Assembly (NCBI RefSeq): GCF_030817475.1
Contig: NZ_JAUSZJ010000002.1
Span: forward strand, 62,001 to 126,000
Direction: 5' to 3'
Source of the DNA: Streptomyces sp. V2I9
GTDB lineage: Bacteria; Actinomycetota; Actinomycetes; Streptomycetales; Streptomycetaceae
Length of the DNA stretch: 64,000 nt
This document shows, piece by piece, positions 48,202 through 64,000 of the stretch (within the stretch, counting starts at the first letter, position 1; each line of letters begins with the position of its first letter). A program made the position numbers and the translations under genes. A model generated the notes under the pieces. That model had not been told where the DNA came from, searched no databases, and saw nothing but the letters and a program-made list of their open reading frames with translations.

Positions 48202-49401
48202 TCAGGCCCGTGCGCCACCTCGGGACCTGGCGACGGCGAAGTCCGCCGCCGTCCACGCCATCCCGACCGCCCCGTCCAGCAGCGCCTGTTCGGCCGCCGG
48301 AGAGAGCGCAGCCTCGGCAAAAGCGGCCTCGTGCGGGCCGCAGGCTCCCGCGCTGATGTCGAGCACCGGGTGGATGGACGGCACGACGTGAGAGACGTTG
48401 CCCATGTCGGTGCAGGCGAAGGGCGGGCGCTCGACGGGTTCGGCGCGGCCGAGTTCCCGCGCGTTGGCCGTCCAGAGCCGGATCAGCTCCGGATCGCCGC
48501 GGAAGTCGAGGTAGTCGGGCTCCGGGCGTTCCAGGGCCACTTCGCAGCCGGTGGCCAGCGCCCCGGCGCGGAAGCAGTCCTCGACCCGCTGCCGCAGCTC
48601 CCGCAGGTCCTCGGCGGCCAGCGCCCGTATCTCGTACGTGGCGGTGGCCCGGTCGGGGATCGCGTTGGGCGCGGTCCCGGCACCCGTGGTGATGCCGTGC
48701 ACCCGCCACTGCGGGGGAAGTTGCTGGCGCAACAGGCCCAGGGCGACCTGGGCGACGGTCAGGGCGTCGGCGGCGTTGCGGCCCTCGTGCGGGTTGAGGC
48801 TGGGATGCGCGGCGCGGCCGGTGTAGACGACGTCCAGGGTGCCGAGCGCGAAGGAGCGGAAGTCGGCCATCTCGAAGGGGCAGGGGTGCACCATCATCGC
48901 GGCGTCCACCCCGTCGAACGCCCCGGCGTCCAGCAACAGCGCTTTGCCCGCCCCCCGTTCCTCGGCAGGGGTGCCGAGGACGCGTACGGTCAGACCGAGT
49001 TCGTCCGCGAAGGGGGCGAGGCCGAGTGCGGCGCCGACCCCGGCGGCGGCGATGAGGTTGTGCCCGCAGGCATGTCCGAGGCCGGGCAGGGCGTCGTACT
49101 CGCAGGCGATGGCGACGGTCAGGGGCCCGGAGCCGATGGTGGCGCTGAACGCGGTGTCCAGGCCGTGGGCGGGGGCGGTGACCTCGAAGCCGTGGGCGGC
49201 GAGGATTCCCGCGCAGCGCGCGGCGGCTCGGTGCTCCTCGAAGGCGGTCTCGGGCTCGGCGTGCAGAAGCCGGCTCAGCTCCAGCAGAGCCGGGGCGTGG
49301 CCGTCGACCGCCTCCCGTACGGCGGCCCTGAGTCCGCGGAACCACGCGTCGGCCGTCTCGTCGGCATCCGCCTCGGGGTGCGGGACTGCGGGGACGGTCA
49401 T
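48202..49401 (-). CDS. M20 family amidohydrolase (AbgB-like) in the siderophore locus
   Basis: This 399-residue metallo-hydrolase of the M20D group cleaves amide bonds of N-acylated amino acids or small peptides. Metal-binding stretches are IACEYDALPGLGHACGHN and TPAEERGAGKALLLD, then MMVHPCPF and RAAHPSLNPHEGRNAAD. The ATG follows AAGGAG. It is divergent from the NRPS gene and shares the iron box at 49459-49477, so it is probably co-induced by iron starvation. It may trim or degrade siderophore or precursors. It is not part of the siderophore clusters I know well. Confidence 0.82.
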   Translation of the reverse strand: MTVPAVPHPEADADETADAWFRGLRAAVREAVDGHAPALLELSRLLHAEPETAFEEHRAAARCAGILAAHGFEVTAPAHGLDTAFSATIGSGPLTVAIACEYDALPGLGHACGHNLIAAAGVGAALGLAPFADELGLTVRVLGTPAEERGAGKALLLDAGAFDGVDAAMMVHPCPFEMADFRSFALGTLDVVYTGRAAHPSLNPHEGRNAADALTVAQVALGLLRQQLPPQWRVHGITTGAGTAPNAIPDRATATYEIRALAAEDLRELRQRVEDCFRAGALATGCEVALERPEPDYLDFRGDPELIRLWTANARELGRAEPVERPPFACTDMGNVSHVVPSIHPVLDISAGACGPHEAAFAEAALSPAAEQALLDGAVGMAWTAADFAVARSRGGARA

Positions 49402-49458
49402 GGATGCTCCTTGCCTTCCGGACCGCTGCGTGCGGTCGCCTGCGCTGCCGGAAATAGG

Positions 49459-49477
49459 TTAACTTAGCCTTACCTAA
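49459..49477. promoter_or_regulatory. iron box (DmdR/IdeR operator)
   Basis: TTAACTTAGCCTTACCTAA matches TTAGGTTAGCCTAACCTAA at 16 of 19 positions. It lies 60 bp before the NRPS start and 57 bp before the divergent amidohydrolase start. Confidence 0.8.
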
Positions 49478-49537
49478 GTGTGCGCCGTGTGCCCAACAGC
49501 CCGGTGTCCGTTGTCCTTCAGGGGAGTCGTCACACCC

Positions 49538-56948
<7,411 letters not shown>

Positions 56949-56953
56949 CACCG

Positions 56954-57157
56954 ATGAGCGACGCATCCACCAACCCCTTCGACGCGGACGGGGAGTTCCT
57001 GGTGCTGACCAACGCGGAGGGTGCGCACTCGCTGTGGCCGCTGTTCGCCGCGGTGCCCGAGGGCTGGACCACGGCGCACGGCCCGGTCGCCCGGCAGGAA
57101 GCGCTGGACTGGATCTCCGCGCACTGGTCCGGCCCCGTCGCCGCCCCCGCGCGGTGA
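56954..57157 (+). CDS. MbtH family NRPS accessory protein
   Basis: This 67-residue protein binds and activates NRPS adenylation domains. The family pattern is visible: [20 protein letters not shown] then [16 protein letters not shown] and ALDWISAHW. The usual Gln in NxExQxSLWP is His here. It starts 5 bp after the NRPS stop and its TGA overlaps the GTG of the exporter, so the three genes are tightly coupled. Confidence 0.92.
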   Translation: MSDASTNPFDADGEFLVLTNAEGAHSLWPLFAAVPEGWTTAHGPVARQEALDWISAHWSGPVAAPAR

Positions 57158-58611
57158 GCGGGCTGCTGATCCGGCCCCGGATACGCCCCCGGATCGCGGT
57201 CGTCCTCGTCTACACGGCCGCGATGTGCATGAACGGCCTGGACTCGACGATCGTGAACCCGGCGCTGTACACGATCGCGGGCGACTTCGGCCGCCCGCTG
57301 TCGGCGGCCAACACCGTGGAGACTGCCTTCCTGGTCGCGCTCGCGGTGGCGCTGCCGGTGGCCGGGTGGCTGGGCGACCGGTTCGGGACGAAGCGGGTCT
57401 TCCTCGGCGCGCTGGCCGCGTTCACGCTCGCCTCGGCGGTCTGCGGTCTGGCCCCCGGCCTGACCACCCTCGTGGTCGCCCGTGCCGCACAGGGCCTGGC
57501 GGGCGGGTTGTTGACGCCGGTCGGGATGACGCTGCTGTTCCGGGCGTTCCCGCCGCACGAGCGGATGAAGCTGGCGAAGGTGCTGATCGTGCCGACCGCG
57601 CTGATGCCGGCGCTGGGTCCGCCGCTGGGCGGGCTACTCACCGAACACCTCTCCTGGCACTGGCTGTTCTTCGTGAACGTGCCGATCGGAGTGGCGGCTG
57701 TGCTGCTGGGCGTCCTCGGCCTGCGGGAGCATGTGGAGGGACCGGAGGGGAAGTTCGACACGGTGGGCTTCTGGCTGGCCACCCCGGCGCTGGGTCTGCT
57801 GACGTACGCGCTCGGCTTCGGCCCCTCGCAGGGCTGGACCCGGCCCCCCGTCGCCGTCAGTGCGGCGCTGGGGTCCGTCCTGCTCTTGGCGGCGGTCCTG
57901 CACCAGGTGCGGGCGAGAACGCCGTTGCTGAGGCTGCGGCTGCTCGCGGACCGGGTGTACGGGTCCGCCTCGGCGCTGGCCGGGGTGACCGCGGCCGGGC
58001 TGATGGGCGTGCTGTTCGTCTTTCCGCTGCTCTACCAGGCGAGTCTGGGGGCGTCGGCGCTGGACGCCGGGCTGAGCGTGTTCCCGGAGGCGGTCGGGCT
58101 GATGCTGGCCTCGCAGGTGGTGGACCGGCTGCTGCCCCGGCTCGGCCCCCGGCTGCTGACCGTGCCGGCGCTGCTGCTCGCCGCGGCGGTCTTCGGGGCG
58201 CTCGCCGTGCCCGGCGTGGCGGAGAACGCGTGGAGCGTGCGCGCGCTGATGTTCCTCATCGGTCTGGTGCTCGGGACGGCGGTGCTGACCGTGCAGATCT
58301 CCGGGTTCGAGTCGATCGGGCCTGCGGACATGGGGCAGGCGATGGGCCTGTTCCAGATCGTCCGCACCCTGGGCGGCGCGTTCGGGATCGCCGCCTGTGC
58401 GGCGGTGATCGGGGGCGGCCATGTGACGGAGGCCGTCGATCCGGGCCCGTACCGTACGGCGGTCTGGGTGACGGCGGGGCTGGTGGCGGTCGGGGCGCTG
58501 ATCGCGCTGCGGCTGCCGCGCGAGGCTCCGCAGCCGCCGCCCTTCGACGACGAGGACGCGCCGCCGGGTGCGGTCCTGGCGGGGGACGAGGCTCCGGCGA
58601 TCAGGGGCTGA
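57154..58611 (+). CDS. MFS exporter, DHA2 type, probable siderophore efflux
   Basis: A 485-residue transporter of the major facilitator superfamily with about 14 hydrophobic segments. The opening is [20 protein letters not shown], typical of DHA2 drug/H+ antiporters, and [20 protein letters not shown] is the loop 2-3 signature. Because it is coupled by GTGA overlap to the MbtH gene and the NRPS, export of the finished siderophore is the natural role. The GTG is chosen; the earlier in-frame start lies inside the MbtH gene. Confidence 0.88.
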   Translation: MSGLLIRPRIRPRIAVVLVYTAAMCMNGLDSTIVNPALYTIAGDFGRPLSAANTVETAFLVALAVALPVAGWLGDRFGTKRVFLGALAAFTLASAVCGLAPGLTTLVVARAAQGLAGGLLTPVGMTLLFRAFPPHERMKLAKVLIVPTALMPALGPPLGGLLTEHLSWHWLFFVNVPIGVAAVLLGVLGLREHVEGPEGKFDTVGFWLATPALGLLTYALGFGPSQGWTRPPVAVSAALGSVLLLAAVLHQVRARTPLLRLRLLADRVYGSASALAGVTAAGLMGVLFVFPLLYQASLGASALDAGLSVFPEAVGLMLASQVVDRLLPRLGPRLLTVPALLLAAAVFGALAVPGVAENAWSVRALMFLIGLVLGTAVLTVQISGFESIGPADMGQAMGLFQIVRTLGGAFGIAACAAVIGGGHVTEAVDPGPYRTAVWVTAGLVAVGALIALRLPREAPQPPPFDDEDAPPGAVLAGDEAPAIRG

Positions 58612-58621
58612 GTGCGCGAAG

Positions 58622-58664
58622 AAGGGGCGGGGCGGCATCCCGAGGGGGTGCCGCCCCGCCCCTT
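58622..58664. terminator. bidirectional terminator, exporter / esterase
   Basis: A perfect 16-bp stem (58622-58637 with 58649-58664) and 11-nt loop lies 10 bp after the exporter stop, facing the convergent esterase gene. Confidence 0.75.
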
Positions 58665-58722
58665 GCCCGCATGAGGCCGGGACGTTGCCCGCACGGGGCC
58701 GGGAAGCGGCCCACGGCGTGGG

Positions 58723-60009
58723 TCAGCGCGCGCCGAGCAGGTCCGCCAGGCCGTCGGCGAGGCCGCCACGCCAGCAGGCGTAGTCGTGGCCGCCGTTGAA
58801 CTCCCGGTAGCGGACGTCGTAGCCGCGGGCGCGCAGCACGTTGCGGAGCCTGCGGTTCTCCCCGAGGAGCATCCACTCCTGGAGTCCGACCTCCAACCGG
58901 AGGGTGACCGGCCTGCGTTCGGCCCACGCGTACTGTCCGGTGAGCCATTCGCAGCCGCGCTCGTCGTCGGGCCACCAGAAGGAGCCCGACTGGGAGAGGG
59001 CGAGGCCGAAGCGGTCGGGGCGCCGGAAGGCGGCGAACGCTGCGGTGAGGCCGCCCGCGCTCTGCCCCGCGATCACCGTTCGGGCGGCGTCCGCCCCGGC
59101 TCCGTACCCCTGCCCGGCCCACGGCAGCAGGGTGTCGGCGAGCCAGTCGACGAACGGGGCGCTGCACGCGAGGTCCTGCATCCGCCGGCCCATGGTGTCG
59201 ACCAGGACGGCCACGGTGGGTGGCAGGTCTCCGTCCGCGTGCAGGTTGTCGAGGATGTCGCCGACACCGAGGACGGGCCCCCACATCTCTCCGTCGAGGA
59301 GCACCGCGAGCGCGTACGGGCCACCGTCCGGGCGGTGGCCGGGGGGCAGGTGGACGGTGACCCGGCGGCCGTCGACCTCGGCGTCGATCGTCCGCCCCCG
59401 GTCCGCGCCGGCGCGGCGGCAGATGTGCGACTGCGGCGGGGCGTCGGGCAGGTCGAACACGGAGGCGGGGTTGCGGCCGTCCCGTGAGGGCAGGGGGGGC
59501 CGGGTGTTGAGCGGGTCGGGCTCGGCCCGGTCGAGGACCTGGAGCCAGGCGGTGCGGTCGGCGCACAGGGCGTCCTCGCGGCTGCCGTCGGTGGCGTGGA
59601 ACTGGTACGAGGCGCGGTGGTCGGCGCGCAGCCGGTGGCTGATCGCCCAGACGCCGGTGCCCTCGACACGGCGCATCAGGTGCGGGGCGAGGTCGCCCGC
59701 GTGCCGGTCCTTGTCGGTGACCGTGTGGACCAGGGCCAGGACGTGAGTGGCGGGGCGCTCGGGGTCCTCGCGGCGGACGAAGGTGACGAGCCGGTGGTCC
59801 GCGTCGCCCTCGGGGTCGGGTTCGACCAGCGGGGTGCCGGTCTCGGCGGCGTACCGCCAGAACGCCTCCTCGGCGGCGGGCCGCTCCGCGCGGACGTCCG
59901 CGCGGAGCGTACGCAGCAGCGGGCTTCGCACGGCGCTCGTCCCGGAGTCGGTCGGTTCGGTGGACGACACGGGAGGGGGCGGCGGGTTTTCGCCCGGCGG
60001 GTGGGTCAT
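58723..60009 (-). CDS. enterochelin esterase (Fes)-like siderophore hydrolase
   Basis: This 428-residue alpha/beta hydrolase should open the trilactone of an imported ferric siderophore to release iron. It has the N-terminal Fes domain (FWRYAAETGTPLVEPDPEGD) and the catalytic domain with TVIAGQSAGGLTAAFAAFR (nucleophile elbow GQSAG) and the histidine loop FNGGHDYACWRGGL. There is no signal, so it acts in the cytoplasm. A triserine or trithreonine ester backbone fits an NRPS that ends in a threonine module and TE. It follows the permease gene by 54 bp on the same strand. Confidence 0.88.
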   Translation of the reverse strand: MTHPPGENPPPPPVSSTEPTDSGTSAVRSPLLRTLRADVRAERPAAEEAFWRYAAETGTPLVEPDPEGDADHRLVTFVRREDPERPATHVLALVHTVTDKDRHAGDLAPHLMRRVEGTGVWAISHRLRADHRASYQFHATDGSREDALCADRTAWLQVLDRAEPDPLNTRPPLPSRDGRNPASVFDLPDAPPQSHICRRAGADRGRTIDAEVDGRRVTVHLPPGHRPDGGPYALAVLLDGEMWGPVLGVGDILDNLHADGDLPPTVAVLVDTMGRRMQDLACSAPFVDWLADTLLPWAGQGYGAGADAARTVIAGQSAGGLTAAFAAFRRPDRFGLALSQSGSFWWPDDERGCEWLTGQYAWAERRPVTLRLEVGLQEWMLLGENRRLRNVLRARGYDVRYREFNGGHDYACWRGGLADGLADLLGAR

Positions 60010-60063
60010 GGCTGTCTCGTTCTTCCGTACGGGGGTGAGGACGGGGCCGCGCGATGGCGGCAG

Positions 60064-62460
60064 CTACACGCGGGTGGCGGCGGAGCGCCCGAGCAGCACC
60101 CAGAGCAGGAAGGGGCCGCCGAGGACGGTGGTGACGATGCCGACGGGCAGTTCTGAGCCGTCGAGGACGATGCGGCCGAGGGTGTCGGCGGCGACGACGA
60201 GGACGGCTCCGGTGAGCATCGAGCCGACGAGCGGGACCCGCAGGGGCCCGGCGAGCCGGGAGGCGATGACGGGGGAGGCGAGCGCGACGAAGCCGACGGG
60301 GCCGCAGATGCCGACCGCGAGGCCCGCGAGGGCGACGGCCAGGAGCAGGGAGAGCGCGCGGACGCGGCCGGGCGCGGAGCCGAGCGAGGAGGCGGTCGCG
60401 TCGTCGAAGCGCAGGACGCCCAGGTGCCGGGCGACGACGAGGGCGGCGGGCACCAGGACCGCGAGGCCGATGAGGACGGGCACGGCGACGGAGTAGCTGC
60501 GACCGTTGAGGCTGCCCGAGGTCCACACGTACAGGGAGCCGGCGGAGGAGAGGGAGCGGCGGGACAGGACGACCTGGGTGACCGCGGAGGCCAGTGCGGA
60601 CATGGCGAGGCCGACCACGAGGACGCGGTAGCCGCGTTGGCCGAGGCCGCCGGAGACGGTGGTGACCACGACGACGGCGACGAGCGCGCCGATCGGTCCG
60701 GCCCACCAGGCGCCGAAGGACCCGGTGGCGCTGAGCGTGACGGACAGCAGGACCGCGGCGGTGGCCCCGTCGTTGACTCCGAGGAGTTCGGGGGTGGCCA
60801 GGCGGTTGCGGGCCAGGGTCTGGGTGAGGCAGCCGGCCAGGCCGAGCGCCGCGCCGGCGGTGAGTCCGGCGACGATGCGGCCGAGTCGGAACTTCTGGAC
60901 GAGCAGGACGTCGAAGCGGTCACCCTGGCCGAACACCGCACGGAACGTGCGGCCCACGCCCATGTCGCTCTGGCCCGCGTACGCCGAGAGGACCACGGCG
61001 AGGACGAGGGCTCCGGCGAGGGCGAGGGCGGCGAGTGCGGCACGCCGGGTCACGAGGAGGGAGAGGGGGCCGCGGCGCAGGACGAGGGTGTCGGCCGGGG
61101 CGGCCCGGAGGGTCTTGGCCTTCGGGGTGCGGCGGGTGGGGCGCGGCAGGGCGGTCCGGAGGCGGCGGGGGCGGTCGGGGGCGCGTTCCTCGGTGGCGGG
61201 TTCGGTCATGCCCATCGAGGCCAGCTGCCGGGAGCGGACGATGGCGATGAGGACGGGCGCGCCGATGAGGGCGACGATGACGGAGACCGGCGCCTCGAAG
61301 GGCCGGGAGACCACCCGCGCGGCGATGTCGGAGACGGTGAGGACGCAGGCCCCGATGAGCCCGGCGAGCAGGATGCGGGCGGCCAGCCGGGTGCCGGCGA
61401 GGGCGCGGGCGAGGAACCCGGCGAGCAGGCCGAGGAAGGAGATGGGCCCGGCGAGCGCGACGGCGGCGGCCGTCAGGAGGGTGACGCCGACGGCGACGAC
61501 CGTACGGATCACGGGGGGCCGGTGCCCGAGGCCCCGTGCCAGATCGTCCCCGAGCGCCAGGGCGGAGAGCGGGCGGGCGGCCAGGAGGGCGATGAGGAAG
61601 CCGAGGGCGAGGACGGGGGCGAGGCGGACGAGTTCGCCGAAGCCCTCGACCCCGGCGAGGGAGCCGAGGACCCAGAAGCGGAACCGGTCGTAGGTCTCGG
61701 CGGAGTTGACGATGATGACGCTGGTGAGCCCGCCGAAGGTGGCGCCGAGGGCGGCTCCGGCGAGGACCAGGCGCATGGGTGAGCCGCCGCCGCGTCTGCC
61801 GGATATCAGGAGGACCAGGCCGCTGGCGACCACCGCGCCGACGAACGCGCAGACGAGGTAGGCGTAACCGGAATCGAAGCCGAGGAGCGCGATGCCCGCG
61901 ACGACGCCGAGCGAGGCGCCGGCGTTCACCCCGAGGAGCCCGGTCTCGGCCAGGGGGTTGCGGGTGACCGCCTGGAGCAGGCAGCCGGCGACGCCGAGGG
62001 CGGCTCCGACGAGCAGCGCGGTGACGGTGCGCGGCAGCCGCAGATCGCCGACGACGAGGGAGAGCCGGGCGTCGTCGCGCGCGCCGTCGCGGCCGAGCAG
62101 GTAGTCCAGAACGCCGCCGGGGCCGACCTCGCCCGCGCCGACGCAGAGGGAGAGGGCGGTCAACAGCAGGACGGCGAGGACCAGTCCGGCGACGGCGGCC
62201 CCCACGGTCCGCGACCGGGGGCCCGCCGCGGGGCGGGGGTCCTCGGGTGCGTCCGGGGCCGCGGGCTTCCCGGAGGCCGGCCCGTGGCCGGTGGCGTGGC
62301 CGGCCTGTCGCGGCGCCCCCTTCTCGACTCCCGTGGCGACGTTCTCATGATCGGTCGGCAGGGCCTCCGTCGGCGGGTCGACTTCGGGCCCGGCCAACTG
62401 AACGGTCGAGGTGTCGTGTTCGGGAGCCGAGGCCGTGGTCCCCGTGCGCGGCGTATGCAT
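60064..62460 (-). CDS. fused FecCD-type ferric-siderophore permease (two permease domains)
   Basis: This 798-residue protein has two FecCD modules in one chain, as in FhuB. The first (about 85-400) contains LRLPRTVTALLVGAALGVAG then LLQAVTRNPLAETGLLGVN. The second (about 455-795) contains GRIVAGLTAGAALGLAGCLT then LARNRLATPELLGVND. Each module has about 9-10 helices. An unusual 85-residue proline/alanine-rich extension precedes the first helix. The ATG abuts the iron box at 62460-62478 with no ribosome site, so translation may be leaderless. The ATPase partner is probably the gene at 46111-46902. Confidence 0.88.
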   Translation of the reverse strand: MHTPRTGTTASAPEHDTSTVQLAGPEVDPPTEALPTDHENVATGVEKGAPRQAGHATGHGPASGKPAAPDAPEDPRPAAGPRSRTVGAAVAGLVLAVLLLTALSLCVGAGEVGPGGVLDYLLGRDGARDDARLSLVVGDLRLPRTVTALLVGAALGVAGCLLQAVTRNPLAETGLLGVNAGASLGVVAGIALLGFDSGYAYLVCAFVGAVVASGLVLLISGRRGGGSPMRLVLAGAALGATFGGLTSVIIVNSAETYDRFRFWVLGSLAGVEGFGELVRLAPVLALGFLIALLAARPLSALALGDDLARGLGHRPPVIRTVVAVGVTLLTAAAVALAGPISFLGLLAGFLARALAGTRLAARILLAGLIGACVLTVSDIAARVVSRPFEAPVSVIVALIGAPVLIAIVRSRQLASMGMTEPATEERAPDRPRRLRTALPRPTRRTPKAKTLRAAPADTLVLRRGPLSLLVTRRAALAALALAGALVLAVVLSAYAGQSDMGVGRTFRAVFGQGDRFDVLLVQKFRLGRIVAGLTAGAALGLAGCLTQTLARNRLATPELLGVNDGATAAVLLSVTLSATGSFGAWWAGPIGALVAVVVVTTVSGGLGQRGYRVLVVGLAMSALASAVTQVVLSRRSLSSAGSLYVWTSGSLNGRSYSVAVPVLIGLAVLVPAALVVARHLGVLRFDDATASSLGSAPGRVRALSLLLAVALAGLAVGICGPVGFVALASPVIASRLAGPLRVPLVGSMLTGAVLVVAADTLGRIVLDGSELPVGIVTTVLGGPFLLWVLLGRSAATRV

Positions 62461-62478
62461 AAGGTGAGGCTAGCCTAA
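62460..62478. promoter_or_regulatory. iron box abutting the permease start codon
   Basis: TAAGGTGAGGCTAGCCTAA matches the iron-box consensus at 16 of 19 positions. It touches the first base of the permease ATG on the minus strand. On that strand TAGGCT within it is a plausible -10, which puts the transcription start at or near the ATG. Confidence 0.75.
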
Positions 62479-62483
62479 GTGGA

Positions 62484-62517
62484 AATCGACGGCTCGACAC
62501 CTTCTGGGCCGTCGATT
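62484..62517. promoter_or_regulatory. 10-bp inverted repeat between two divergent iron boxes
   Basis: AATCGACGGC (62484-62493) and GCCGTCGATT (62508-62517) are exact reverse complements with a 14-nt spacer. The repeat sits midway between the two iron boxes, where it could bind a second regulator or block read-through between divergent promoters. Confidence 0.45.
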
Positions 62518-62521
62518 CAAT

Positions 62522-62540
62522 TTAGGTTACCCTTACCTAA
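62522..62540. promoter_or_regulatory. iron box upstream of dhbA
   Basis: TTAGGTTACCCTTACCTAA matches the consensus at 17 of 19 positions, the best of the four boxes. It lies 19 bp before the dhbA ATG. Confidence 0.85.
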
Positions 62541-62559
62541 CACCCGGAGGAGGTTGCTC

Positions 62560-63390
62560 ATGGCTGAGCACATACCGGGCAGAAGCGGCGAGTTCCTCGG
62601 GCGCACTGCTCTGGTCACCGGTGCCGCACAGGGCATCGGCGCGGCAGTCGCCGACCTGCTCGCCACCCTCGGCGCGCGGGTGGCCGCCACCGACCTGGCC
62701 CTGCCCGGCATCGAGGCGCTCGCCGCCGAGTGGGCCCTGGGCCAGGAGAAGCTGCCCGAGGACGAGCGTTCGGCCGGCAGCCTGCACCCGTACGTGATGG
62801 ATGTCACCGACCGGAGTTCGGTGGAGAGCACCGTGGCCCGCGTGGAACACCAACTGGGTCCGGTGGACGTGCTGGTGAACGTGGCGGGCATCCTGCGGAC
62901 CGGCCCGGCGTCCGTCCTCTCCGGCCAGGACTGGGCGGACACGTTCGCGGTCAACGCCACCGGCGTCTACCACGTCTCGCAGGCCGTCGCCCCGCTCATG
63001 GCCGCCCGCGGATCGGGCGCGGTCGTCACCGTCGGCTCCAACGCCGCCGGAATCCCCCGCACCGGCATGGCCGCCTACGCCGCGTCCAAGGCGGCGGCCG
63101 CCATGTTCACCAAATGCCTGGGGCTCGAACTCGCGCGCAGCGGTGTCCGCTGCAACGTCGTCGCGCCCGGTTCCACCGACACCCCGATGCAACGGGCGCT
63201 GTGGACCGATCCCGGCGCCGCGCGGCGCGTCCTCGACGGGGACCCCTCGACGTACCGCACCGGCATTCCGCTCGGCCGGATCGCCGACCCGGCGGACATC
63301 GCGGAGACGGTGGCGTTCCTCGCCTCGGACCGCGCCCGCCACATCACCATGCAGGAGCTGTACGTCGACGGCGGAGCGACCCTGCGCTGA
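62560..63390 (+). CDS. dhbA: 2,3-dihydro-2,3-dihydroxybenzoate dehydrogenase
   Basis: This short-chain dehydrogenase of 276 residues oxidises 2,3-dihydro-DHB with NAD to 2,3-dihydroxybenzoate, the last step in making the catechol. The cofactor motif is [16 protein letters not shown], the catalytic Ser is in [12 protein letters not shown] and YAASK gives the Tyr-Lys pair. The ATG is preceded by GGAGGAGG. It begins the biosynthetic operon, with dhbC 79 bp downstream, under a strong iron box. SDRs are common, but the context settles the assignment. Confidence 0.92.
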   Translation: MAEHIPGRSGEFLGRTALVTGAAQGIGAAVADLLATLGARVAATDLALPGIEALAAEWALGQEKLPEDERSAGSLHPYVMDVTDRSSVESTVARVEHQLGPVDVLVNVAGILRTGPASVLSGQDWADTFAVNATGVYHVSQAVAPLMAARGSGAVVTVGSNAAGIPRTGMAAYAASKAAAAMFTKCLGLELARSGVRCNVVAPGSTDTPMQRALWTDPGAARRVLDGDPSTYRTGIPLGRIADPADIAETVAFLASDRARHITMQELYVDGGATLR

Positions 63391-63469
63391 CCGCCGTCCG
63401 CTCCTCCCCGCCTTCACCTTCCATCCAGCCCCCGCACCCGCTGACGGGACCATCGAGAATGGAGTTCCC

Positions 63470-64000
63470 GTGTCGACGGCACCCCAGGTCGCCACGCACA
63501 CCGAACCGGCCGACCAGGCCCACCCGGCCGTAGGAGCGGCCACCTCACTGCTGGACGCCTACACACCGGGCGACCGCTTTCTCGCAACCCCCGGACGCAC
63601 CCTGCTCGCACGGGGACCGGGCCGCGAAGTCCCACATGACGAAAGACCGTTGGCCGAACGGGTGGACGCCACGCTCGCCGCGGCGGTCTCCGCCGGGCAG
63701 GAGTCGCCGGTGGTCATGGGCGCCATACCCTTCGACCACTGCTCCCCGGCCGCCCTGAGCGTCCCGGCGGCGGTCCGCACCGCGCCGCCGCTCGCCTCCG
63801 ACCCGCTCATCGCCCTGCCCGCGAGCGCTCCCGCCGCCGGACGATGGCGAATACAGCAGGTGCCCGAGCCGGAGATCTACGGCAAGGGCGTCGCCTCCGC
63901 CGTGGAGCGCATGTGGCGCGGGGAGTTCAGCAAGGTCGTCCTGGCACGCACCCTCGAACTCACCTCCGACGCCCCGCTCGACCTGCCCGCGATGCTCCAG
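63470..64000 (+). CDS. dhbC: isochorismate synthase, 3' part missing
   Basis: The first 177 residues of an EntC/DhbC-type isochorismate synthase, which converts chorismate to isochorismate, are present. Recognisable segments are SPVVMGAIPFDHCSPAAL, then YGKGVASAVERMWRGEFSKV and VLARTLELTSDAPLD, the conserved middle of the family. The GTG after TGGAG is chosen. The active site lies beyond the window. dhbE (DHB-AMP ligase) and dhbB (isochorismatase/ArCP), needed to finish the pathway, are expected further on. Confidence 0.9.
   Translation, partial: MSTAPQVATHTEPADQAHPAVGAATSLLDAYTPGDRFLATPGRTLLARGPGREVPHDERPLAERVDATLAAAVSAGQESPVVMGAIPFDHCSPAALSVPAAVRTAPPLASDPLIALPASAPAAGRWRIQQVPEPEIYGKGVASAVERMWRGEFSKVVLARTLELTSDAPLDLPAMLQ

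Overview
The window looks like Streptomyces chromosome. It has very high GC, almost every codon ends in G or C, and it carries actinomycete-restricted families (proteins resembling DUF6325, DUF6328 and DUF6479). Starts are often GTG, with a few TTG, and there are Tat and lipobox export signals and DmdR/IdeR-type iron boxes. I see no tRNA, rRNA, CRISPR array, transposase or phage module. The window begins inside an acyl-CoA ligase and ends inside an isochorismate synthase.

Positions 1-17,700 hold mixed housekeeping and secreted functions: an acyl-CoA ligase, a secreted penicillin/acyl-homoserine-lactone-type acylase, a Tat-exported serine hydrolase, a phytoene-desaturase-like oxidoreductase, a Ser/Thr kinase fused to eight TPR repeats, a SulP transporter divergent from a MerR regulator with palindromic sites between them, a frameshifted repeat protein, an RsmC/RlmG-like methyltransferase, a GH25 muramidase, a secreted endonuclease I and a glutaminase-STAS fusion.

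Positions 17,800-34,300 carry an apparent operon of aldehyde dehydrogenase (frameshifted), phosphoketolase and D-2-hydroxyacid dehydrogenase. Next come an RsbW-like ATPase and a three-subunit molybdenum aldehyde oxidoreductase of PaoABC type whose FAD subunit keeps four cysteines suited to an extra 4Fe-4S cluster. A run of small stress-type genes follows, including a translationally coupled pair of unknown proteins that share a domain.

Positions 34,500-45,100 hold mutA-mutB-meaB (methylmalonyl-CoA mutase and its GTPase chaperone), an Imm49-like protein, and an operon of a 38-residue ORF, a PfkB kinase and a HAD-GT20 fusion. The fusion resembles the bifunctional glucosylglycerol-phosphate synthase/phosphatase.

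Positions 45,300-64,000 are a catecholate siderophore locus. Four 19-bp iron boxes lie in three divergent intergenic regions. The genes are a FhuC-type ATPase with a PPOX flavoprotein, a lipoprotein receptor, an M20 amidohydrolase, a DhbF-like NRPS (C-A-T-C-A-T-TE), an MbtH protein, an MFS exporter, a Fes-like esterase, a fused FecCD permease, dhbA and the start of dhbC. The A-domain residues I read predict a basic amino acid then threonine, so the likely product is a DHB-basic-Thr trilactone of the griseobactin/streptobactin type. The NRPS frame is broken by one indel near 52,470. Three otherwise intact genes in the window each carry an apparent single extra base, which suggests either consensus errors or recent inactivation.
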